A stretch of 64,000 nucleotides of DNA from Dysgonomonas sp. UBA5412 (GTDB lineage: Bacteria > Bacteroidota > Bacteroidia > Bacteroidales > Dysgonomonadaceae). The notes beneath the pieces are model-generated. The model had not been told where the DNA came from, did not search any database, and saw nothing but the letters and a program-made list of their open reading frames with translations. Where the stretch lies: assembly GCA_002409595.1 (NCBI GenBank), contig DHNQ01000009.1, forward strand, positions 143,629 through 207,628, written 5' to 3'. Within the stretch, counting starts at the first letter, position 1. Every line of letters begins with the position of its first letter. A program made the position numbers and the translations under genes. This document shows positions 43,697 to 52,822 of this stretch, one piece after another.

Positions 43697-46483
43697 ATGA
43701 AATTTCGATTAGGATTATTCATCTTTTTGCTGCCACTTATGGCTTTTGGGCAAAGTGCAAATCCTCAGGGTGTTGTATTTTTCTCTAAAGGTAAAATGTA
43801 CGTAAAATATAAAGACGGCACTACCGCAGGAGAATCAGAATCTACAACTCTGCATATAGATGGCTCAGCAAAGTTTGCTACTGGTGCTGGTATAAAACAA
43901 AAAGGACGTACTGAGCTTACCGGCGACTTCATTAATGCTAAAGATCCTGCTCAATATACATCAGATGTTCCAAACCTCTTTATGAAGGATGCTGTTGCCG
44001 AGAATGAAGGTGTTATAGCTTTTGTCGGAAAACCGTATTTGGATGCAAGTAATATAAAGAAAGCTACTCAGCAGCGTATTTATGGTGTTGTTGATGATCC
44101 TTCCTCTAAGGGAATCCCTTTTCAGAAAAAAGTAAACTGGATAAATTTTCCAACTATCAGTATAGAAAAAGGAGATTGGACTGCTGTTGAATCTGATGCT
44201 ACTTCTGCCGGTAAAAATGATTGGCGTCAAGTAGGGTTGGTGTTGGTTGATACTTCAGCTGCTGTTTCAGTAGACTTTATTAAAGCTAACAATCGAAATA
44301 GATTTGCTGTAAAAGCATCATATCAACCTACTGTTGCCCGCATAACTAGTGGGTTTGCTGATGTTAAAGATCTACACTCTTCAATGAAGTCTGATCCTAC
44401 AGCTGTAGCTAGATATAGTCAGATAAATTTAGATCTTTATAAATTTTCTGATACTGAAGATGACGGAGCTTTCCTTTCGGATGATTTATCTAATTCTAAT
44501 TCAAAAGTAACAGACCCTACTACTTTTGGAAAAACTCTTCGTACGAGTGCTTCAGATGGAAATATATCAGGCGAAGCCGGATGGAATTATCTTACAGGAT
44601 TTTCCCCTCCTTTTGCCGAATTAGGTGCTGATTATATGTTGTATCATACAATGACAAAACCGAATGGGGGTAGTATTACTTCTTACGAAGGGCCGAATGT
44701 AGATCCATTCTTTAGAATGAAAGCCGGACGTGGTTATTTTATCACGATGGAAGCAACTCATTCAGATCATGGTTGGGGTTCTGAGGATATTAATGCCCGT
44801 TGGGATTTTGAAGGAGATCACGATGGTATTTCGCCTAATGGACCAGAAGGGATACATAATACAAAACGTTTCAGAGGAGGTTATGTCTTTAATCGTGAAA
44901 TATTCTACGATTATCTATCTGCACCAAAAGGGGAAATGGAAAATTTTAGCCGTTTCCTTTATGATAATTCAAATAATTGGTTCGATCCAAACACGAATAA
45001 GCCAGCAGCTTCTGCTAGTTCTGTCGATGCTCATGGTAATGCTAAATGGCCTTTAGTTGGTTTGAAAGCAAAAGGTATGAGTAGTGATTTCCTTGACGAA
45101 GATGGTAGCGATAGATCGAGATATGAATTAATGGACAAAGAGAAATTTAATACTGGAGAGGTTGAAGTTGACCTTGTTACAGGATTAAATTTTTTAGGAA
45201 ACCCATTTATGTTCCCAATTAGTTTGAATCCATTGTTAGGATTTCCTGTAAGTCCGACTACTGAAGATCCATTAGACCCGACTAATGATTCATATACATC
45301 AAGACCTGCAGACGAGGCTACAGCTGAGGATGGGTACGAGGTTCCTGAATTGACACCAACTTCTTCTTCAACACCTATCAAGGCATCTTCTTTATATATT
45401 GATGCTGATCCGAATGTTGTGTTACGAGGCAAATATTGGGTGATTAATCAGGCATTAGTAAAATATGATGTTGCTGAAAATATATATCGTTACAGAACTT
45501 CTTATGATTATATAAGTAGAGATGGTAGTACCGTGGTATCAAAAACCATGCAAGGTTCATCTAATATAGGGCAAGGCATTGCAAATCCACTGGGATACCT
45601 TGTATCTCCGATGCAATTGTTTTGTGTACAAGCTAGCAAACCTGTTAAGATAAGCCTTAAACCATCACTTCGTAGATTTGGTCTTACTCGTTTTCCTAAA
45701 AGTGCTGCAAAATCTGCAGAGAATGTGGTCTTGAAAGATTGGTTTGCAGTAGAGGCTAAAGCTGATGGAAATGAGTTCTCAGATCGTACTGCTATTGTAT
45801 TCAGAGATCAAGCTAAGCCTCAATATGATGGTTACGATACTAAAAAAGGTTTGACTGACCAATATGATACATATAACGATGTTCTTAATGGTAAATCTAC
45901 AAAGAACAAACAAGAAGAGAATAAAGCTATTGTTTATACCAAGACTAAAGATGGTGTCAGCTTGCTAGGTAATGGCGTTCCGAAAAATACTAAAGAATTA
46001 GCCCTTTATTATGCAGCTCCTGTAGGAACACAAGAAATGACATTGAGATTTTACGGTTTGGAAAACTTAGAATCTGTTCCAGGAGTATGGTTGATTGATA
46101 GATACTTGGATAATAAAACAATAGAGTTGACTCCGGAAAGCGAGTATACATTTGTATCAGATGGTACAAATGAAAATAACGCAGAAATAGATAATCGTTT
46201 TATTCTTCGTTTCTATGATGCAAAAGATGGAATGATTGATCCGGACGAAATTGAAATTACTTGCTATTATGATAGATCTGTGCTTCATGTGTCCGGTTTG
46301 AATGAAGGGGATTTGGGCAGTGAGATTACTCTATATGATCTGCAAGGTAGACTTATGGGAAAAACTAAAGTAAATGAATATCCATCAATGACATATCCTA
46401 AACCATTGGCTTTAGGAACATATATCGCAAAAATTACAGGCAAAAGAAATCATACATCTAAATTCGTAAATTTACAAAACTAG
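43697..46483 (+). CDS. large secreted protein with T9SS-like C-terminal sorting domain
   Basis: From ATG 43697 a 928-residue protein with a signal peptide ending 'PLMAFG-QS'. The long middle is Asn/Asp/Ser-rich and beta-like, with 'GLNFLGNPFM' and 'ANPLGYLVSPMQLFCVQA' that recall Bacteroidetes surface proteins. The last 80 residues ('DRSVLHVSGL', then 'ITLYDLQGRLMG', 'LALGTYIAKI', 'SKFVNLQN') match the shape of type A type IX secretion sorting domains. No enzyme domain is seen. It is followed after 45 nt by a small membrane-tail protein. ATG 43697 is chosen because 18 codons before it do not look like a signal. Function unknown. Confidence 0.75.
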   Translation: MKFRLGLFIFLLPLMAFGQSANPQGVVFFSKGKMYVKYKDGTTAGESESTTLHIDGSAKFATGAGIKQKGRTELTGDFINAKDPAQYTSDVPNLFMKDAVAENEGVIAFVGKPYLDASNIKKATQQRIYGVVDDPSSKGIPFQKKVNWINFPTISIEKGDWTAVESDATSAGKNDWRQVGLVLVDTSAAVSVDFIKANNRNRFAVKASYQPTVARITSGFADVKDLHSSMKSDPTAVARYSQINLDLYKFSDTEDDGAFLSDDLSNSNSKVTDPTTFGKTLRTSASDGNISGEAGWNYLTGFSPPFAELGADYMLYHTMTKPNGGSITSYEGPNVDPFFRMKAGRGYFITMEATHSDHGWGSEDINARWDFEGDHDGISPNGPEGIHNTKRFRGGYVFNREIFYDYLSAPKGEMENFSRFLYDNSNNWFDPNTNKPAASASSVDAHGNAKWPLVGLKAKGMSSDFLDEDGSDRSRYELMDKEKFNTGEVEVDLVTGLNFLGNPFMFPISLNPLLGFPVSPTTEDPLDPTNDSYTSRPADEATAEDGYEVPELTPTSSSTPIKASSLYIDADPNVVLRGKYWVINQALVKYDVAENIYRYRTSYDYISRDGSTVVSKTMQGSSNIGQGIANPLGYLVSPMQLFCVQASKPVKISLKPSLRRFGLTRFPKSAAKSAENVVLKDWFAVEAKADGNEFSDRTAIVFRDQAKPQYDGYDTKKGLTDQYDTYNDVLNGKSTKNKQEENKAIVYTKTKDGVSLLGNGVPKNTKELALYYAAPVGTQEMTLRFYGLENLESVPGVWLIDRYLDNKTIELTPESEYTFVSDGTNENNAEIDNRFILRFYDAKDGMIDPDEIEITCYYDRSVLHVSGLNEGDLGSEITLYDLQGRLMGKTKVNEYPSMTYPKPLALGTYIAKITGKRNHTSKFVNLQN

Positions 46484-46494
46484 AGTTACAGCGA

Positions 46495-46512
46495 GCATAC
46501 TCGCAAGTATGC
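46495..46512 (+). other. intercistronic hairpin
   Basis: A 7-bp perfect stem (46495-46501 with 46506-46512) and 4-nt loop between the large secreted protein and its small partner; followed by A-rich rather than T-rich sequence, so it is not an ordinary terminator and could set relative expression. Confidence 0.35.
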
Positions 46513-46528
46513 AAAAAACAATAATTGG

Positions 46529-46915
46529 ATGAAAACAAAACTACAAATACTTTTATTTCTGGTGTTATTCTTTTGTATTACCATACCTTTCGAATCTATT
46601 CGATCTGCAGAGGACACTCCGGTTGCTACAAGTACTAAAGAATTGCCATCAAGTTCATATCTGCAGTGAGAAAAAAGATCGATAGCTAGTGATACAGAAA
46701 ATTCTGCGTTAGCCTCTCCTGCTCGTGGATTATTGACAAGATCCGGTAGTAAAACGTGGGAAGATCCATTCTTACCTGGAGATGGAGAATGGTCAAATGC
46801 TAACAATACCGGAGCCCCGATTGGAGATGCTTCACTTCCGATAGTATTGTCTATATTATTTTTATATATGATATATCGAGGAGTTTCAACATCAAAAAGG
46901 CGAAATAACTTTTGA
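46529..46915 (+). pseudogene. small signal-peptide/tail-anchor protein interrupted by in-frame TGA
   Basis: One reading frame from ATG 46529 to TGA 46913-46915 is broken only by a TGA at 46667-46669. The 46-residue first part has a clear signal peptide ('LLFLVLFFCITIPFES'). The second part resumes in the same frame and includes 'GAPIGDASLPIVLSILFLYM' (about 20 residues), a Pro-Ile-rich turn, one transmembrane helix and a basic end 'TSKRRNN'. That signal + short mature part + Pro-motif/helix/basic tail is like CTERM-type sorted small proteins. Stop could be real decay, a sequence error, or recoding. Confidence 0.6.
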
Positions 46916-46940
46916 TTCGATCGATAAATATAATAAATAG

Positions 46941-46966
46941 GGTGTCTGTCAGATGCCTTCTTTTTT
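46941..46966 (+). terminator. intrinsic terminator
   Basis: A 7-bp stem with two G-T pairs (46941-46947 with 46951-46957), 3-nt loop, and a T-run, 25 nt after the broken small gene. Confidence 0.6.
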
Positions 46967-46978
46967 ATTAATATACAG

Positions 46979-47003
46979 GCTTGATTAATTGATTTAATCA
47001 AGC
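46979..47003. repeat. inverted repeat
   Basis: A 10-bp perfect inverted repeat (46979-46988 with 46994-47003). No T-run follows on the plus strand. Role not evident; it could be a secondary barrier for the minus-strand peroxidase. Confidence 0.4.
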
Positions 47004-47149
47004 TTCTGCATTAATTAGATACCTCTTTTATATAAAAAAGTAAGACAACGGTATCGGATATATTATCTTCTTATTGCCTTACTTTAGGTGATGTTTTGGG
47101 AATCTTCTTTGAAGAAGAAATACCGATAACATCAATCGGTTGCGAATAA

Positions 47150-47695
47150 CTATTGCTTGTCTTCAATCCACTTTATTATTTTATCGCAGAACGGATCTTC
47201 TTTAGGAGATGCAAATCCAATTACATGCCCCTTTTCATCAATCATAAATTTCTGAAAATTCCATTCCACCTCTGCATCGAATTTACCATTTTCAGCCTTT
47301 TCTGTAAGCCATTTATATATAGGAGCTTTATGTTCTCCTTTAACATCTATTTTGCTCATCATAGGAAATGAAACATTATAATTTAATGTACAAAATGTTT
47401 TTATCTCCTCGTTTGTTCCCGGCTCTTGTCCCATAAAGTTGTTTGCCGGAAATCCTATAACGATAAAATTCTTATCCTTGTATTTTTCATACAACTCTTG
47501 CAATTTGGTATATTGGGGTGTCAGTCCACATTTTGATGCTACATTTACTATTAGCACCTTCTTTCCTTTTAATGACGAGAAATCAAACTCTTTGCCATCA
47601 ATATCTTTCACTTTAAAGTCATATAGAGACTTGTCATCTTGCACCATAGAAACAGTTATTAAACTGAACAGAAGAGCTAAAGTAAGTTCTTTCAT
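47150..47695 (-). CDS. glutathione-peroxidase-fold thiol peroxidase, exported
   Basis: A 181-residue enzyme. A short hydrophobic leader suggests export. Peroxidatic Cys56 is in 'NVASKCGLTPQY', Trp145-Asn146 in 'VEWNFQKF', and the resolving Cys is probably Cys102. In place of the usual 'FPCNQF' it has 'FPANNF', so the tetrad Gln is Asn86. Bacterial members usually use thioredoxin. It stands alone. Confidence 0.87.
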   Translation of the reverse strand: MKELTLALLFSLITVSMVQDDKSLYDFKVKDIDGKEFDFSSLKGKKVLIVNVASKCGLTPQYTKLQELYEKYKDKNFIVIGFPANNFMGQEPGTNEEIKTFCTLNYNVSFPMMSKIDVKGEHKAPIYKWLTEKAENGKFDAEVEWNFQKFMIDEKGHVIGFASPKEDPFCDKIIKWIEDKQ

Positions 47696-47886
47696 ATTCT
47701 GTAAATATTAGATATTCATTTATAACAACTATATTTTCAAAAAGTTTAAATATCTTAATTTGATCTCAGTGTTACTACTTTTTGATAAACTTTCGTGTTG
47801 TAGCTAAAATAGTTTCGAATATATTTTGAAATGTTTCGATTATTTCTTTTTTTTGTATAGTAAATTATATAATAACTCCGACAACT
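47696..47886. other. divergent intergenic region with imperfect palindrome
   Basis: Separates the peroxidase and glpA. A 19-bp imperfect palindrome (47813-47831, arms TTTC...GAAA) lies 55 nt before glpA; a regulator site is possible but there is no independent support. No convincing promoter. Confidence 0.35.
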
Positions 47887-49518
47887 ATGAATCTATCACA
47901 TCCTACAAAATTATTTGATGTTATTATTATTGGAGGCGGAGCAACCGGAGCCGGAATAGCCCGCGATTGTTCGCGCAGAGGATTGCATGCCGTGCTATTG
48001 GAGCGATTTGATATTGCGACCGGAGCCACAGGACGTAATCATGGATTGCTGCATAGTGGTGCTCGTTATGCTGTAACAGATAAGGAGTCTGCAGAAGAAT
48101 GTATCAAGGAAAATATGATACTGAAAAGAATAGCAAGTCATTGTGTAGAAGAAACGAATGGTTTGTTTTTGACACTACCCGAAGATGATCTCGGTTATCA
48201 GGCAAAATTTGTAGAATCATGTACTCAAGCCGGTATAAATGCTCAAATAATAGATCCCAAAGAAGCCATTTTGTTAGAGCCTTCCGCTAATCCTGATTTG
48301 GTAGGAGCCGTGAAAGTCCCTGATGGATCGGTCGATCCGTTTCGTCTTACAGCATCAAATATGATAGATGCCAAAAGTAATGGGGCTGTAGTATATACAT
48401 ATCACGAGGTGATAGGATTGTTGAGAGAGCAAGATCGAATTGTTGGAGTCAAAGTATTTGATCATAAAACTAAAGAAACGAAAGAAATATATGCAGCCGT
48501 AGTTGTAAATGCGGCCGGTATATGGGGACAACATATATCTGGTTTTGCAGATATTAAAATTAATATGTTGCCCGCTAAAGGAGCTTTGTTAATCTTTGGT
48601 CATCGTATTAATAATATGGTCTTAAACAGATGCCGTAAACCGGCAGATGCGGATATTCTGGTTCCCGGAGACACCATTTCTCTGATTGGTACAACCTCTA
48701 GTAATATTCCTTACGACCAGATTGATAATATGATAGTGACACCTGAAGAGGTGGATGTCTTGATTCGGGAAGGCGAAAAACTAGCACCGATATTGAACAG
48801 AACTCGTATCCTCAGAGCTTATGCCGGAGTGCGTCCTCTTGTTGCTTCTGATAACGACCCAACGGGACGAAGTGTAAGTCGTGGCATTGTTCTACTCGAT
48901 CATGCTAAAAGAGATGGATTGGAAGGTTATGTAACTATAACCGGAGGTAAGCTTATGACGTATCGTCTTATGGCAGAGTGGGCAACCGACCTTGTTTGTC
49001 AAAAATTAGGTGTTGATGCTAAATGTACTACTGCCGAAGAAAGCCTTCCGGGTTCTCGTGAAAATATAGAGGAGATAAGCGAAAAGATAATTTCCTTGCC
49101 AACAGTACAGCGTAAGTCGGCTTTATACAGACATGGAGACATGGCTGAAAGTTTTTCTGAAAACACTCAATCCGATAACAGCCTTGTTTGCGAATGCGAA
49201 GAAGTTTCGGTAGGAGAGGTCAAATATGCTTTAGACGAACTGAATGTTACAAATCTTGTGGATTTACGACGTCGGACAAGGGTTGGTATGGGAACTTGTC
49301 AAGGTGAACTGTGCGCCTGCCGGGCAGCAGGAGTTATTGGAGATGCTAATGTATTGTGTGCCAAAGATGCCAAAGAAGATCTTGCTGCATTTCTGAACGA
49401 GAGATGGAAAGGAGTTTATCCCATTGCGTGGGGTGATACTTTGCGCGAAAGTGAATATACGGCATGGGTGTACGAGAGTGTGTGTGGTTTGAAGATGTCT
49501 CATAAACAAGAAGAATAA
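47887..49518 (+). CDS. glpA: anaerobic glycerol-3-phosphate dehydrogenase subunit A
   Basis: A 543-residue FAD protein. 'VIIIGGGATGAGIARDC' near residue 13 binds FAD; 'GATGRNHGLLHSGARYA' follows as in GlpA/GlpD. The C-terminal 100 residues hold a BFD-like iron-sulfur domain: 'CECEEVSVGEV' and 'GTCQGELCACRAAG' give the four Cys. It oxidises glycerol-3-phosphate to dihydroxyacetone phosphate on the inner membrane. One base separates it from glpB. Confidence 0.95.
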   Translation: MNLSHPTKLFDVIIIGGGATGAGIARDCSRRGLHAVLLERFDIATGATGRNHGLLHSGARYAVTDKESAEECIKENMILKRIASHCVEETNGLFLTLPEDDLGYQAKFVESCTQAGINAQIIDPKEAILLEPSANPDLVGAVKVPDGSVDPFRLTASNMIDAKSNGAVVYTYHEVIGLLREQDRIVGVKVFDHKTKETKEIYAAVVVNAAGIWGQHISGFADIKINMLPAKGALLIFGHRINNMVLNRCRKPADADILVPGDTISLIGTTSSNIPYDQIDNMIVTPEEVDVLIREGEKLAPILNRTRILRAYAGVRPLVASDNDPTGRSVSRGIVLLDHAKRDGLEGYVTITGGKLMTYRLMAEWATDLVCQKLGVDAKCTTAEESLPGSRENIEEISEKIISLPTVQRKSALYRHGDMAESFSENTQSDNSLVCECEEVSVGEVKYALDELNVTNLVDLRRRTRVGMGTCQGELCACRAAGVIGDANVLCAKDAKEDLAAFLNERWKGVYPIAWGDTLRESEYTAWVYESVCGLKMSHKQEE

Positions 49519-49519
49519 A

Positions 49520-50791
49520 ATGAAGTTTGATACAGTTATTATAGGAGGAGGTTTATCCGGTCTTGCTTGCGGGATTCGTTTAATGCAGCATGGACAGCGT
49601 TGTGCCATTGTTTCTTCGGGGCAAAGTGCGTTACATTTTTCATCAGGTTCATTCGATTTATTGAATAATTTGCCTGATGGAACACCGGTCAGTAATGTAT
49701 TGGCTGAATACGATTCTCTTGCTAAGTTATCGCCAAAGCATCCGTATTCTAAACTAGGAAAAGAGACTTTTCAGAAATTAATTTCCGAATCCGAAACTTT
49801 TTTCAAGAACGTTGGATTACCGATGCAAGGTAACGGTATGAAAAATCATTACAGGATAACACCTTTGGGCTTATTAAAGCCTACGTGGCTGTCAACTGCC
49901 CATTTAGCAATAAGCGATTTCGAAACATCTTTGAATTGGAAAAAAGTTTCGATTTTCAATATATCCGGTTTTCTCGACTTTTATCCGCAATTCTTAGCTG
50001 ATGAATTTTCAAAATTGGGTACGAAAAGTGAAATTATTCTTTTCAGTATGCCGGCAATAGACCATTTGCGCCGCAATCCGAGTGAACTTCGTTCTACTAA
50101 TATATCCAGAATCTTAGATAAACCGGAGCATAAAGAAGAATTGGTAAAAGTGCTGAAAAAAGCGGCATCCGATAGCGAAGCTATTCTATTTCCGGCTTGT
50201 ATAGGCTTGGATAATCGTGACATTATCGGAGAACTGCAAAAAGAGATAAATAAACCTATTTACCTGATACCGACATTGCCTCCATCAACAATAGGAATAC
50301 ATTTGCAACAATATTTGCATGAGTATTTTATCCATTTAGGAGGAACATATATGTTGGGTGATACGGTAAAAAGAGCCGAAGTGGAAGGTGGAAAAGCGAC
50401 CCGATTATATTCGTTCAATCATGGAGATATACCTTTCATTGCGAAAAACTTTGTTTTAGCCACAGGTAGCTATTTTAGTCAGGGACTCATTGCTTCGGCG
50501 GAAAAGGTGTATGAACCTATTCTGGGGTTGGATGTCGACTATCTGGCTAACAGACCTGATTGGTATGATAAAAATATTTTCGAAACACAGCATTATCAAT
50601 CTTTTGGAGTCAAAACAACCAATACCCTCAATGCGTTGAAAAATGGAAATGCTTTGGATAATCTCTATGTGTCAGGAGCAATATTAGAAGGATTTAACCC
50701 TATAAAAGAAGGCAGTGGGGGAGGAGTTTCCATTCTCACAGCACTGTATGTTGCCGATAGAATAGTAAATAAAGAAGGAGGTATAAAATGA
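49520..50791 (+). CDS. glpB: anaerobic glycerol-3-phosphate dehydrogenase subunit B
   Basis: A 423-residue flavoprotein. 'VIIGGGLSGLACGIRL' at the start binds FAD and 'ILEGFNPIKEGSGGGVSI' near the end closes the cofactor site. In E. coli GlpB links GlpA to the iron-sulfur subunit GlpC. It overlaps glpC by 4 nt. Confidence 0.93.
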   Translation: MKFDTVIIGGGLSGLACGIRLMQHGQRCAIVSSGQSALHFSSGSFDLLNNLPDGTPVSNVLAEYDSLAKLSPKHPYSKLGKETFQKLISESETFFKNVGLPMQGNGMKNHYRITPLGLLKPTWLSTAHLAISDFETSLNWKKVSIFNISGFLDFYPQFLADEFSKLGTKSEIILFSMPAIDHLRRNPSELRSTNISRILDKPEHKEELVKVLKKAASDSEAILFPACIGLDNRDIIGELQKEINKPIYLIPTLPPSTIGIHLQQYLHEYFIHLGGTYMLGDTVKRAEVEGGKATRLYSFNHGDIPFIAKNFVLATGSYFSQGLIASAEKVYEPILGLDVDYLANRPDWYDKNIFETQHYQSFGVKTTNTLNALKNGNALDNLYVSGAILEGFNPIKEGSGGGVSILTALYVADRIVNKEGGIK

Positions 50792-52002
50792 ATCTTCAAA
50801 ATCATAATATAAGCGAAAATAATTTTGAGCAATGTATAAAATGTACAGTTTGTACTGTATATTGCCCCGTTTCTGCGGTCAATCCCGATTATCCGGGACC
50901 TAAGCAAGCCGGACCCGATGGCGAGAGATTACGCTTGAAAAAAGCTAATTTCTATGACGAAGCTCTCAAATATTGTATCAATTGTAAACGTTGCGAAGTG
51001 GCTTGCCCATCCAATGTGAAGATTGGCGACATTATACAATCGGCACGCATAAAATACAGTAAAAAAAGACCGAAGTTAAGAGACTTTATTCTTGCTAATA
51101 CAGACCTTGTGGGTACTTTAGTTACCCCTTTTTCTCCTATTGTCAATCCTATCTTGGGGTTGAAGGCTACAAAGTCGGTTTTGGATTTTACACTGAAAAT
51201 AGATCACCATCGTACATTTCCGAAATATTCGTTCGGAACATTCGAGGGATGGTATAAGAAACAAGCATCGAAGCAGAAGGAATTTAAAAAGCAGGTCAGC
51301 TATTTTCATGGTTGCTATGCCAATTACAATAATCCTCAATTAGGTAAAGATCTTATCAAGGTTTTTAATTCTTTGGGGATAGGTGTACAGCTATTAAAAA
51401 AAGAGAAATGTTGCGGTGTTGCTCTCATCTCCAATGGTTTGATTAATCAGGCAAAGAAGCAAGCTAAAGTTAATGTGGCGTCTATCAGAGAGTCTGTTTT
51501 AGAAAATAAAATACCGGTAGTAGCTACATCTTCTTCGTGTACTTTTACGATTCGTGACGAATATCCGCATCTCTTAGATATAGATACTTCAGACATAAGA
51601 GATCAGGTAGAATTGGCTACCCGTTACATATATAGGCTTTTGAGTACATCGGATACTAAGCTGAAATTGAGTAATCAGAAGTTGAAGGTGGCTTATCATA
51701 CCCCTTGCCACATGGAAAAATTGGGATGGTCGTATTATTCTATCGAGTTGTTGAAATTGATTCCCAATATTGAGTTGACTGTGCTTGACTCACAATGTTG
51801 CGGGATAGCCGGAACTTACGGATTTAAAAAAGAAAATTATAAGACATCGCAAGATATTGGAGCTCCTCTTTTCGATCAGATCGAAAATGATAATTATGAT
51901 TATATTGTAACTGATTGTGAAACATGTAAATGGCAAATAGAAATGTCAACTACAAAACGTTGTGAGCATCCAATATCAATAATAGCAAAGGCTTTAGCAT
52001 AG
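50788..52002 (+). CDS. glpC: anaerobic glycerol-3-phosphate dehydrogenase subunit C
   Basis: A 404-residue iron-sulfur protein. Two [4Fe-4S] ferredoxin motifs ('CIKCTVCTVYCP' and 'CINCKRCEVACP') in the first 80 residues, then two CCG domains ('FHGCYANYN' with 'EKCCGVAL', and 'HTPCHMEK' with 'QCCGIAG'). It passes electrons to menaquinone. It closes a complete glpABC operon; no glpF or glpK is in the window. Confidence 0.94.
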   Translation: MNLQNHNISENNFEQCIKCTVCTVYCPVSAVNPDYPGPKQAGPDGERLRLKKANFYDEALKYCINCKRCEVACPSNVKIGDIIQSARIKYSKKRPKLRDFILANTDLVGTLVTPFSPIVNPILGLKATKSVLDFTLKIDHHRTFPKYSFGTFEGWYKKQASKQKEFKKQVSYFHGCYANYNNPQLGKDLIKVFNSLGIGVQLLKKEKCCGVALISNGLINQAKKQAKVNVASIRESVLENKIPVVATSSSCTFTIRDEYPHLLDIDTSDIRDQVELATRYIYRLLSTSDTKLKLSNQKLKVAYHTPCHMEKLGWSYYSIELLKLIPNIELTVLDSQCCGIAGTYGFKKENYKTSQDIGAPLFDQIENDNYDYIVTDCETCKWQIEMSTTKRCEHPISIIAKALA

Positions 52003-52353
52003 TTTATCTTTAGTTACGAATGTAGTTTCGGTGATTAAAAACGTAACCTTTCATTCGAAACATATCATATCTTTTATTGATGGCTCTAAAGAATCTTTCT
52101 TTTTGTTTATTTTGTTTGTATGGTATTAATTTACAGCTTATTATCTGTTAGGGCGGTTCTTTTTTTAGATGTTTCAATAAAAATAAATACTTTTTCGAAT
52201 CAAAAGTTTGCAAAAATATGTTATTTTTCTTATATTTGATTAGATACATAGATAAAGCGGTTTTAGCGAAAAGTTTTGAGTTTTGAATTTGCTTATGTAT
52301 GTGTTTTACTTTTTTGAAAAACAAAGAGATCATTTCTCTAAAAAAATTATCTT
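52003..52353. other. intergenic region before orphan small gene
   Basis: 351 nt. The first 140 nt have only weak hairpins. The second part has a promoter (see 52207-52238) and a leader of about 110 nt. I see no other gene. Confidence 0.45.
52207..52238 (+). promoter_or_regulatory. Bacteroidetes-type promoter
   Basis: TTTG at 52207-52210 and TATATTTG at 52231-52238, a 20-nt gap. The transcript begins near 52,245. Confidence 0.6.
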
Positions 52354-52536
52354 ATGGCAGAATATTATAACATAGGAAGTTCTACTGAATCTAAGGTAAG
52401 GGAATGTCGTCCGTTCGACGTACAAGGTATGGAATTGGAAACAGAATATTCTTCTTCTACATATTCCGAAATTCTGAAAATATTCAGAGAAGCCTTTAGT
52501 ATGGTAGATATAACTCAGATTATAAAAAAACTATAA
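52354..52536 (+). CDS. orphan small protein (60 residues)
   Basis: A 60-residue soluble protein with no signal, a mostly polar first half rich in Glu, Ser and Tyr ('ELETEYSSSTYSE') and an amphipathic helix at the end ('IFREAFSMVDITQIIKKL'). No family recognised. A good promoter with a 110-nt leader and hairpins at the end argue that it is real. A 9-bp hairpin (52516-52524 with 52532-52540) covers the stop codon. Confidence 0.55.
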   Translation: MAEYYNIGSSTESKVRECRPFDVQGMELETEYSSSTYSEILKIFREAFSMVDITQIIKKL

Positions 52537-52579
52537 TCTGCGAAACAACTTTTATACTTTGATAAAAGACATCATTGTA

Positions 52580-52610
52580 TAATCAAAGTAGCTATCAGCT
52601 ATTTTGATTA
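52580..52610. other. long hairpin downstream of orphan gene
   Basis: A 13-bp stem with one G-T pair and a 3-nt loop, with no T-run after it. It lies between the stop-codon hairpin and a terminator. Confidence 0.45.
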
Positions 52611-52630
52611 TGCATAGTATATAATTTTAC

Positions 52631-52664
52631 AAAAGATACATCCGAACAGATATATCTTTTTTTT
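52631..52664 (+). terminator. intrinsic terminator
   Basis: An 8-bp stem (52631-52638 with 52653-52660), 14-nt loop and a T-run. Confidence 0.65.
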
Positions 52665-52689
52665 ATTACCTCTGGTTAAAATATAATCG

Positions 52690-52729
52690 AAAAAGCATTC
52701 AAAGAGTTCTATTTCTTTGAATGCTTTTT
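52690..52729. terminator. strong intrinsic terminator
   Basis: A perfect 16-bp stem (52690-52705 with 52714-52729) and 8-nt loop, A-rich and T-rich at the ends. It may serve the convergent YdhR-like gene. Confidence 0.8.
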
Positions 52730-52822
52730 ATTTCTGTTGGAAGGCGATTTTATGTAGTTTTTATAAACTAAGTATTATTAAACTAAATCACGAACCATTT
52801 TTAATCAGTTAAGCCGTATCTA

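Noticed and set aside
46733..46915. Separate 60-residue gene with TTG start
   Set aside because: Same frame as the signal-peptide ORF just upstream, no start signal, and a C-terminal-tail-like content; better read as the second half of a broken gene.
52148..52333. Minus-strand 61-codon ORF between glpC and the orphan gene
   Set aside because: Lysine/phenylalanine-rich, overlaps the promoter and leader of the plus-strand gene, no start signal.
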